In this document: positions 6,178-11,610 of the stretch, piece after piece
How positions within the stretch are numbered: position 1 is the stretch's first letter
How the letters are laid out: every line of letters begins with the position of its first letter
From: JBAWAP01 sp049589355
GTDB taxonomy: Bacteria; Chloroflexota; Anaerolineae; VGOG01
Assembly: GCA_049589355.1 (NCBI GenBank)
Contig: JBAWAP010000086.1
Span: 1-11,610, forward strand
DNA length: 11,610 nucleotides
Reading direction: 5' to 3'
Made by a program: the position numbers and the translations under genes
The notes under the pieces: generated by a model
Told to the model about the DNA's origin: nothing
Seen by the model: the letters and a program-made list of their open reading frames with translations, nothing else
The model's database searches: none

Positions 6178-6642
6178 TCAAATAGCTAGCGCCAGGGCTT
6201 TGTCCACTGCCTCGGCTCGTGTCGCCGCCTCTGCGATGGCCGACACCAGCCGTCCTTCCTTAGCCAGTTGCCAGGTGTTAAGGCCAACGACCGGGATTCC
6301 CAGCTTGAGAGCATAGGCGATTTCCGAAAGGGTGCCATACTCACCATCCACAGCGATCACCGCCTGGGCGGTGCGAACGACGATGACGTTGCGAGCCTCG
6401 CCTAACCCCGTGACTACGGGGATGTCTACATAGGGATTAGCCTCGCGGCGACTGAAGCCGGGCAAGATGCCAATAGTCCGGCCGCCTTCTAACTTAGCCC
6501 CTCGGCAGGCAGCCTCCATCACCCCACCCAGGCCACCACAGACCAAGGTAACCCCTCTCCTGGCCAACTCGCGCCCAACAGACTCTGCGACCTGGGCAAC
6601 CTCTTTCGAGCACTGCCCTGCACCGATGACCGCTATGATCAT
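6178..6642 (-). CDS. TIGR00725-type SLOG/LOG-like Rossmann protein
   Basis: The 154-aa product is a compact Rossmann-like protein of the DprA/LOG (SLOG) superfamily. It has the first strand and loop MIIAVIGAGQ, the nucleotide-binding loop CGGLGGVMEAACRGAK (35-50), TIGILPG (56-62) and GEYGTLSEIAYAL (100-112). The canonical PGGxGTxxE of cytokinin-activating LOG enzymes is modified to DGEYGTLSE, as in the TIGR00725 group, so lysine-decarboxylase-like or cytokinin functions should not be assumed. SLOG domains bind nucleotides or cleave the N-glycosidic bond of nucleotide monophosphates. The start lies one nt after the ThpR stop (TGAcATG) with AGGGGTG as ribosome site, so the two genes are co-translated. 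Confidence 0.9.
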   Translation of the reverse strand: MIIAVIGAGQCSKEVAQVAESVGRELARRGVTLVCGGLGGVMEAACRGAKLEGGRTIGILPGFSRREANPYVDIPVVTGLGEARNVIVVRTAQAVIAVDGEYGTLSEIAYALKLGIPVVGLNTWQLAKEGRLVSAIAEAATRAEAVDKALALAI

Positions 6643-6643
6643 G

Positions 6644-7228
6644 TCACCCCTCTAGTTTCACTTCTGCTAGCCTTGTGTACGCTGCGCCCGTGGGCCTCAA
6701 ATCGCTCTTTATCAGGCTGACGGCCCGCGCCTCCATCCGGCCTAACTCGCCAACATTCGTCTCTTCAACAAGCTGGCCCAGGCGACGCACGTCGCCGGAA
6801 CTGGCCCGTTGCTGGGTTCTCCCCAGGGTCAGGTGAGCGTGGAATTCACGCCCTTCTGGAGGGAATCCCAATTTCTCCATCCCGTCCTCAATGGCTTTCT
6901 GAAGGCGTTTCAAAGTCCCAGTCTCCTCCTGCACGCCCACCCAGACGACACGAGGGCGCCGAGGGTCAGGGAAGCATCCCAGCCCTCCGACGGAGAAGGA
7001 GAAAGCAGGGAACCCCACACAAGCTTGGATAAGGGCTCGCTCTATCTCCTCGATCTTGTTGGCAGGCACGTTCCCCAAGAACTTAAGGGTGAGATGAATG
7101 CCCTCTGATTTAACCCAGCGCACCGAACCTTTGGGTGCTTTAGCCTTGAGCTGCTCCTGCAGGTCAGTCAAATCTGCTTTGATTGATTCATTCAGCTCAA
7201 TGGCTATAAAAGTGCGAACTTGTTCCAT
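6644..7228 (-). CDS. thpR: RNA 2',3'-cyclic phosphodiesterase (2H family)
   Basis: The 194-aa product is of normal ThpR/LigT length. Its two HxTx motifs are HLTL at 45-48 (after KSEGI, within HLTLKFLG) and HLTL at 132-135 (in FHAHLTLGR). These residues hydrolyse 2',3'-cyclic phosphate ends of RNA to 2'-phosphates, and related enzymes can join tRNA halves in vitro. The N terminus MEQVRTFIAIEL is typical. ATG 7228 was chosen over a longer frame from 7297 because AAAGGAGG precedes it by about 10 nt, the family start is there, and the promoter at 7269-7297 lies within the longer version. It is first gene of a three-gene leftward operon. Confidence 0.93.
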   Translation of the reverse strand: MEQVRTFIAIELNESIKADLTDLQEQLKAKAPKGSVRWVKSEGIHLTLKFLGNVPANKIEEIERALIQACVGFPAFSFSVGGLGCFPDPRRPRVVWVGVQEETGTLKRLQKAIEDGMEKLGFPPEGREFHAHLTLGRTQQRASSGDVRRLGQLVEETNVGELGRMEARAVSLIKSDLRPTGAAYTRLAEVKLEG

Positions 7229-7268
7229 GTGAATATGTCCTCCTTTCGTGCAGATTCCTTGCCAATGT

Positions 7269-7297
7269 ATTATAGCACACTTGGAAGAGTAGGACAA
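7269..7297 (-). promoter_or_regulatory. Promoter of the thpR operon
   Basis: On the minus strand TTGTCC (7297-7292) and TATAAT (7274-7269) are 17 bp apart, with TGC directly before the -10 as an extended element. Transcription would start near 7262, about 34 nt before the thpR ATG. It lies back-to-back with rightward promoters of the moxR operon. Confidence 0.7.
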
Positions 7298-7303
7298 AGG
7301 TGT

Positions 7304-7334
7304 TTGAACTTTCGTCCCTACTTCAGGGTATAAT
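7304..7334 (+). promoter_or_regulatory. Candidate upstream promoter of moxR
   Basis: TATAAT at 7329-7334 is perfect, but the best -35, TTGAAC (7304-7309), gives a long 19-bp spacer. It would leave a leader of about 130 nt. It is weaker than the site at 7378-7407. Confidence 0.35.
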
Positions 7335-7377
7335 TTGGGGAGGACCGCATAGAGAAGTTAGCGGCATGTTGTCGTTA

Positions 7378-7407
7378 TTACCATTTTTCGCCAAATGCTG
7401 GTATAAT
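7378..7407 (+). promoter_or_regulatory. Extended -10 promoter of the moxR operon
   Basis: TGGTATAAT (7399-7407) repeats exactly the extended -10 seen upstream of radC. TTACCA (7378-7383) is a 4 of 6 match to a -35 with an 18-bp spacer. Start near 7414 gives a leader of about 60 nt. Confidence 0.5.
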
Positions 7408-7472
7408 TACCCTGGCATACACGCCTGGCCAAAGACAAACTATTCACTATTACCCGAGAGGAGTGCAAAACC

Positions 7473-8423
7473 ATGAGAGACGTCCAAGCTACCGCCGAGA
7501 AGGTCATCAATAACGTGGAGAAGGTCATCCTCGGCAAACACGAGGAGATACAGCTCACCTTAGTGGGCTTGCTCTGTCAAGGGCACTTGCTCATTGAGGA
7601 TGTGCCCGGCGTAGGCAAGACAATGCTGGCCAGGTCCATCGCCAAATCCATAGGCTGCACTTTCCGACGTATCCAGTTCACTCCGGATATGTTGCCCAGC
7701 GACGTAACCGGGGTGTCGGTCTTCAACCAGAAGACGCGAGAATTCGAGTTCCGGCCCGGCCCGGTGATGGCCCAAATCGTTCTCACCGACGAGATCAACC
7801 GGGCCACACCTAAGACCCAGTCCGCCCTGCTGGAGGCCATGCAGGAGCGGCAGGTCACCGTGGATGGGGTCACTTACCCAATTCCTGAGCCTTTTCTCGT
7901 CCTGGCAACGCAAAACCCCATCGAGTACGAGGGAACCTTTCCCCTACCTGAGGCTCAGTTGGACCGCTTCATGATGCGCATCAGCCTCGGCTACCCCAGC
8001 CCTGAGGACGAGATAGCCATTCTCGATTCTCAACAATATGTACATCCGTTGGAGACCCTTGGACAAGCAATAGACGCCCAGGAACTGCTGGACGCTCAGG
8101 AGCAGGTCAAAGAAGTTTATGTAGACCCCTTGATCAAGGAATACATCGTGACCTTAGTGAAGGCCACACGTAAGCACCCCGATATTTATCTCGGGGCCAG
8201 CCCCCGCGGGAGTTTGGCCCTCTACAAAACCGGTCGAGCGCGAGCCACCATACTGGGGCGTGACTACGTCATCCCCGATGACATCAAAGCCCTGGCAATA
8301 ACTGCACTAGCTCATCGCCTGATTATCAGCCCCTCAGCCCGGATCAAAGAGGTTGACCCTAGAGCTGTGGTCGAGGAGATCCTCAACTCCCTGCCCGTTC
8401 CTGGCGCCCGAGTCCGTGTATAA
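7473..8423 (+). CDS. MoxR-family AAA+ ATPase
   Basis: The 316-aa product is a full-length MoxR ATPase. Walker A is DVPGVGKT (43-50), Walker B VLTDEIN (103-109), sensor 1 LATQNP (144-149), the LDRF segment (163-166) supplies the arginine finger region, and sensor 2 is GASPRGS (241-247); the lid domain fills about 205-310. MoxR proteins are cytoplasmic AAA+ machines thought to help fold or metal-load partners, usually VWA or DUF58 proteins. The ATG at 7473 follows GAGGAG about 9 nt upstream. The DUF58 partner is downstream but separated by a radical SAM gene. The stop codon directly abuts the repeat element at 8424. Confidence 0.95.
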   Translation: MRDVQATAEKVINNVEKVILGKHEEIQLTLVGLLCQGHLLIEDVPGVGKTMLARSIAKSIGCTFRRIQFTPDMLPSDVTGVSVFNQKTREFEFRPGPVMAQIVLTDEINRATPKTQSALLEAMQERQVTVDGVTYPIPEPFLVLATQNPIEYEGTFPLPEAQLDRFMMRISLGYPSPEDEIAILDSQQYVHPLETLGQAIDAQELLDAQEQVKEVYVDPLIKEYIVTLVKATRKHPDIYLGASPRGSLALYKTGRARATILGRDYVIPDDIKALAITALAHRLIISPSARIKEVDPRAVVEEILNSLPVPGARVRV

Positions 8424-8546
8424 TGTCATTGCGAGCCGAAGCCCTGAGCAGAGCGAAGGGGAAGCGAAGCAATCTCCTGCCAGGATGGGGATTGCTTCGT
8501 CGCGGAGTTTACACTGAGCGTAGACGAAGTGTTCCTCGCAATGACA
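8424..8546. repeat. TGTCATTGCGAG-type palindromic repeat element
   Basis: The element is bounded by perfect 12-bp inverted repeats, TGTCATTGCGAG (8424-8435) and CTCGCAATGACA (8535-8546). Inside are nested hairpins: CCCT/AGGG (8442-8445 with 8457-8460), CGAAGCAATC/GATTGCTTCG (8465-8474 with 8489-8499 region) and ACACT/AGTGT (8511-8515 with 8528-8532). This is the familiar non-coding interspersed repeat of Dehalococcoidia and other bacterial genomes, probably a non-autonomous MITE/REP-like unit. It starts exactly after the moxR stop and ends 22 nt before the radical SAM start. No target-site duplication is evident. As RNA it would fold strongly and could stabilise or attenuate the operon transcript. 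Confidence 0.85.
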
Positions 8547-8568
8547 TCTACGAAAGAGCTCAATCTCT

Positions 8569-10338
8569 ATGACCAAAACAAACTTGGTGCTACTCCACGC
8601 ACCTAGCGTCTACGATTTCCGCAAAGAGTCAATCCTGTATGGCCCGGTTAGCGACGTGGTGCCCTCCACCACTGTCTTCGAGATGTACCCCATCGGCTTC
8701 ACAACCCTGGCTGAACACCTGGAGCGGCACGGTCTCCGGGTGCGCATTGTCAACCTGGCCGTGCGCATGTTGAACGATGCGAAGTTCGACGCGGACAAGC
8801 AGATTCATCGCCTCCGCCCCGATGCCTTCGGCATTGACCTCCACTGGCTGCCCCAAGCCCATGGGGCCCTAGAAGTGGCCAAGATCGTCAAGAAACATCA
8901 CCCCCACACCCCCGTTATCTTCGGTGGTCTCTCCGCCACCTACTATCACCAGGAGCTGATGGGCTATCCCGCAGTAGATTACGTGATACGGGGGGACTCA
9001 GCCGAGGAGCCTCTGCTGCAACTGCTGCGCTGCATTGTTGAGGGAAATGAGCCTCACGAGGTACCCAACCTCACCTGGCGGGATAACCAGGGAAGGATAC
9101 AGATTAACCCCCTCACCTACAGCCCCGAAAGCCTGGATCATGTCCTTATAGACTATGGCTATGTGGTCAAGGCCGTGGCTCGCTACCGTGACCTGGCCAG
9201 CTTCGTCCCTTTCCAGCGCTGGTTGGGCTACCCTATTACCGCCGCTCTCACCTGTCGGGGCTGTCGCCATAACTGCGTGACCTGTGGTGGCTCGGCCCGG
9301 GCCTTCCGGGAATTCTACGGACGAGCCGGGCCAGCCTTCCGATCTCCTGAGGCATTGGCCCAGGACATCCGAAACATCCAGCGCTTCAGCAACGGACCCA
9401 TCTTCGTGCTGGGCGACATCCGCCAGGCCGGGATAGACCACGCCGGGCGTTTCCTGAAGGCTATCGAGGGTTTCGACGGCCAGTTGATGTTCGAGTTCTT
9501 CGGCCCCGGTTCCTATGACTTCCTGCAAGAGATAGGCCAGGCCGTACCTAACTTCGTGCTGGAGATTTCCCCAGAATCCCATAGCGAGGAGGTACGCCGC
9601 GCTTTTGGCCGGAATTATTCTAACGAGGAGCTAGAGGACACCATTGGGTATGCCCTGGAGGCTGGCTGCCAGCGTCTGGACCTTTTCTTCATGGTAGGCT
9701 TGCCCAAGCAAACTTACCAGACGGTCATGGAGACCGTTGATTACTGTGATCACCTATTGCGACGCTTTAATCGGCGTGCAGATGGTTCTCCACACGTACA
9801 CCCCTTTATCTCGCCCTTGGCTCCCTTTCTTGACCCCGGCAGTTTGGCTTTCGAGGAGCCAGAGGCCCACGGCTATCGGCTGTTCTACCGCAGCCTGGAA
9901 GAGCACCGCCAGGCGCTCCTACAGCCTAGCTGGAAGTATGTGCTCAACTACGAGACGGAATGGATGAACCGGGACGAGATTGTAGCCAGCACTTACGAGG
10001 CGGGCTTACGCCTAAACTCCATCAAGGCCCAATATGGCCTGATAGATCGCCAGCGGGCTGAAGTTGTCGAAAAGCGTATCCGGAAGGCCATCGATCTTGT
10101 TAGGCAATTGGACGACATCGTAAGCATCGCCGACGAGAGGCGGCGCAGGAAGCTGCTGGCAGCCCTCAAGCCCCAAGTGGATGCCGCCAGCCTATCTACC
10201 GTCTGCGACAAGCGGGAGCTGGAGTTGCCCCTTGGGTGGTTCAAGCTGAACATACCCAGGGCAGCCTTGCTCTTCTTGAGCGATTTGGTAGCTAAAGCGA
10301 CGAAAGGGATCAGAAGATCAATAAGAAAAGGCGTATAG
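8569..10338 (+). CDS. B12-binding-domain radical SAM protein (TIGR04190-like)
   Basis: The 589-aa product has an N-terminal cobalamin-binding-type Rossmann domain (about 5-160; it includes DAFGIDLHWLP at 85-95 and VIFGGLSA at 116-123) followed by a radical SAM core. The cluster motif is GCRHNCVTCGG (231-241), giving CxxxCxxC at C232, C236 and C239, with an extra C229 just before. The core continues through FVLGDIR (279-285) and LDLFFMVGLPKQT (370-382). The last ~130 residues are helical and rich in Arg and Lys. The family resembles the Ta0216 group of unknown function; some B12-dependent radical SAM enzymes methylate or rearrange unactivated carbons. It has no canonical DxHxxG cobalamin motif, as is usual for this class. 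The ribosome site is weak (GAAAGAG about 10 nt upstream). The stop is five nt before the DUF58 ATG. Confidence 0.9.
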   Translation: MTKTNLVLLHAPSVYDFRKESILYGPVSDVVPSTTVFEMYPIGFTTLAEHLERHGLRVRIVNLAVRMLNDAKFDADKQIHRLRPDAFGIDLHWLPQAHGALEVAKIVKKHHPHTPVIFGGLSATYYHQELMGYPAVDYVIRGDSAEEPLLQLLRCIVEGNEPHEVPNLTWRDNQGRIQINPLTYSPESLDHVLIDYGYVVKAVARYRDLASFVPFQRWLGYPITAALTCRGCRHNCVTCGGSARAFREFYGRAGPAFRSPEALAQDIRNIQRFSNGPIFVLGDIRQAGIDHAGRFLKAIEGFDGQLMFEFFGPGSYDFLQEIGQAVPNFVLEISPESHSEEVRRAFGRNYSNEELEDTIGYALEAGCQRLDLFFMVGLPKQTYQTVMETVDYCDHLLRRFNRRADGSPHVHPFISPLAPFLDPGSLAFEEPEAHGYRLFYRSLEEHRQALLQPSWKYVLNYETEWMNRDEIVASTYEAGLRLNSIKAQYGLIDRQRAEVVEKRIRKAIDLVRQLDDIVSIADERRRRKLLAALKPQVDAASLSTVCDKRELELPLGWFKLNIPRAALLFLSDLVAKATKGIRRSIRKGV

Positions 10339-10343
10339 CCTAA

Positions 10344-11610
10344 ATGAAAGCGAATCGGGGGGTTTTCCTCCTGGGGCTGGCTTGCCTGATAGTGGCGCTG
10401 GCCACAGGGCGGGATCTATTCTACAATTTAACCTACCTTATCGCCGCCATAATCGTCCTCTCCTACCTCTGGACTTGGACAAGCATCAACTGGGTGCAAG
10501 TTTCCCGTTACACGTGGGCCAAGAAGGCCGAGGTGGGCAAAACCTCTGAAGAGAGATTCGTAGTGCGCAACACCGGTCTTCTGCCAAAGCTATGGCTAGA
10601 AGTGCGTGACCACTCGGACCTGCCTGACCATCAGGCCAGCCACGTGATCAACTCATTTGGAGCCCAAAGAGAACGAGGTTGGACAGTTAGGACCCTATGT
10701 CGGCAGCGAGGTCGCTTCACTTTGGGGCCCATCACCCTGACTACCGGCGATCCTTTCGGTTTGTTCAATATGCGGCGCGAGTTGCCTCAGACCTCAACTA
10801 TGATCGTATACCCGGCCATCGTTGAGCTCGCGACCTTCGCTACCCCCACGGGGCAACTGCCAGGAGGAGATGCCCTCCACCGCCGCACCCATTATGTCAC
10901 CACCAACGTCCGCGGGGTGCGGGACTATGCTCCGGGCGACAGCTTCAACCGCATTCACTGGCCTTCGACTGCCCGCAAGGAGCGGCTGATCGTTAAAGAG
11001 TTCGAACTGGACCCCCTGGCCGACATCTGGCTCTTCCTGGATATGGACAAGTCAGTTCAAGCAGAGTTAGAATGGAAGCCCGTTCTCGAGAGACGTGAGC
11101 CAGCCCTCCTCTGGGCCAAGCGGCCCCGGCTGGAGTTGGCTCCCACTACCGAGGAATACAGCGTGACCATCACCGCCTCCCTCGCCAAGCATTTCATCAT
11201 CCGCAACCGGGCAGTAGGGCTGGTAGCCTATGCTCAACAGCGCGAAGTGATCCCTGCTGACCGAGGTGAGCGCCAACTCTCCAAGATTCTGGAGACTTTG
11301 GCCGTGATCAAGGCTGGAGGAAAGATATCGCTGGCCCAGGTGATGGCCGCCGAGGGCATGCATCTCGGGCGAGGCACAACAGCCATCGTCATCACCTCTT
11401 CTCCCGACAAAGATTGGGTCATTGCCTCACGCCATCTAGAGCAGCGGGGCTTGAGGGTAGCCGCTGTACTCATCGCGCCTGACAGCTTCACCCCCCCCAT
11501 CCCCCCCTACCAGGGGGGGAGAGAGGGGGGGGGAATGGAGGAAGTGATGGCAGAGCTGGCTGCCGGAGGCACCCCCACCTACCTGGTAAGGGAGGGCGAC
11601 GACATAGCAG
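10344..11610 (+). CDS. DUF58 (VWA-like) membrane protein, 3' end outside window
   Basis: An ATG at 10344, five nt after the radical SAM stop, opens a frame that runs to the window edge (422 codons so far). Two N-terminal membrane spans (about 6-22 and 28-45) precede a beta-rich region, and the DUF58 signature VRDYAPGDSFNRIHWPSTAR is at 192-211. After it, IWLFLDMDKS (228-237) is the first strand and partial MIDAS-like loop of a VWA-type fold. The end, AAGGTPTYLVREGDD (406-420), matches the usual DUF58 C-terminal strand. DUF58 proteins are typical MoxR partners, often with a transglutaminase-domain protein next; that gene would lie beyond the window. The ribosome site is weak. A poly-C/poly-G palindrome is embedded in frame at residues about 383-397. 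Confidence 0.88.
   Translation, partial: MKANRGVFLLGLACLIVALATGRDLFYNLTYLIAAIIVLSYLWTWTSINWVQVSRYTWAKKAEVGKTSEERFVVRNTGLLPKLWLEVRDHSDLPDHQASHVINSFGAQRERGWTVRTLCRQRGRFTLGPITLTTGDPFGLFNMRRELPQTSTMIVYPAIVELATFATPTGQLPGGDALHRRTHYVTTNVRGVRDYAPGDSFNRIHWPSTARKERLIVKEFELDPLADIWLFLDMDKSVQAELEWKPVLERREPALLWAKRPRLELAPTTEEYSVTITASLAKHFIIRNRAVGLVAYAQQREVIPADRGERQLSKILETLAVIKAGGKISLAQVMAAEGMHLGRGTTAIVITSSPDKDWVIASRHLEQRGLRVAAVLIAPDSFTPPIPPYQGGREGGGMEEVMAELAAGGTPTYLVREGDDIA
11491..11533 (+). repeat. In-frame poly-C/poly-G palindrome within DUF58
   Basis: Runs of eight C (11491-11498), seven C (11501-11507), seven G (11513-11519) and nine G (11525-11533) fold as a nested hairpin: the inner seven pairs close a 5-nt loop and the outer C8/G9 runs pair around it. 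The segment translates to PPIPPYQGGREGGG, unlike the rest of the protein, while the DUF58 frame continues correctly afterwards. It resembles short C/G-rich palindromes inserted at many sites in some bacterial genomes. Confidence 0.7.

Noticed and set aside
8334..8576. Leftward 80-aa ORF
   Set aside because: Most of it is translation of the palindromic repeat element and the moxR 3' end; such products are common mis-annotations of this repeat.
8998..9582. Leftward 194-aa open frame
   Set aside because: Antisense to the radical SAM core including the cluster motif; no recognisable domain.
1..11610. CRISPR array, transposase or complete defence system
   Set aside because: No regularly spaced repeats or transposase motifs were seen, and the CHAT protein has no visible sensor or target gene beside it, so a defence system is not supported.

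Overview
The window looks like a chromosomal segment of a bacterium from the Chloroflexota, most likely an uncultured Dehalococcoidia- or Anaerolineae-like lineage. This is an inference from three things: GC-rich coding style, a short CHAT-domain protease of a type common in that phylum, and a TGTCATTGCGAG-type inverted-repeat element often seen in Dehalococcoidia and related genomes. No rRNA, tRNA, CRISPR array, transposase or phage structural gene was seen.

Layout. Positions 1-668 hold no recognised gene. They contain a doubtful open frame (1-306), a 16-bp perfect palindrome, a 10-bp direct repeat, and two near-consensus sigma70 promoters that appear to drive radC (669-1379) through a long leader with competing RNA pairings. 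A CHAT-family caspase-like protease follows (1576-2733), preceded by a 19-codon leader ORF that has a perfect Shine-Dalgarno and ends in an ATGA overlap with the CHAT start. A strong hairpin (2805-2843) separates it from a leftward pair: an endonuclease IV-like TIM-barrel protein (2892-3728) and a small membrane protein (3734-3925). Divergent from that pair is an Amt-like ammonium transporter (4016-5464). Convergent with Amt is a tight leftward operon, in transcription order ThpR (7228-6644), a TIGR00725/SLOG-type protein (6642-6178) and a COG1926-type phosphoribosyltransferase (6161-5475). Rightward from the shared promoter region 7229-7472 run a MoxR ATPase (7473-8423), a 123-bp palindromic repeat element, a B12-binding-domain radical SAM protein (8569-10338) and a DUF58 protein (10344 to the window edge).

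How the genes relate. MoxR plus DUF58 is a classic pair, an AAA+ chaperone-like ATPase with a membrane-anchored VWA-like partner. Here the pair is split by a radical SAM gene lying 5 nt from DUF58, with the repeat element at the upstream junction. ThpR, SLOG protein and phosphoribosyltransferase form one transcription unit (gaps of 1 and 16 nt), and all three belong to families that handle nucleotides, ribose phosphates or RNA ends. The promoters I can read often carry an extended -10 (TGn before TATAAT).

No complete new defence or mobile system is evident. The most novel-looking items are the leader-peptide-coupled CHAT protease, the radC leader RNA, the ThpR/SLOG/PRTase operon, the radical SAM gene inside a MoxR-DUF58 operon, and an in-frame poly-C/poly-G palindrome inside DUF58.
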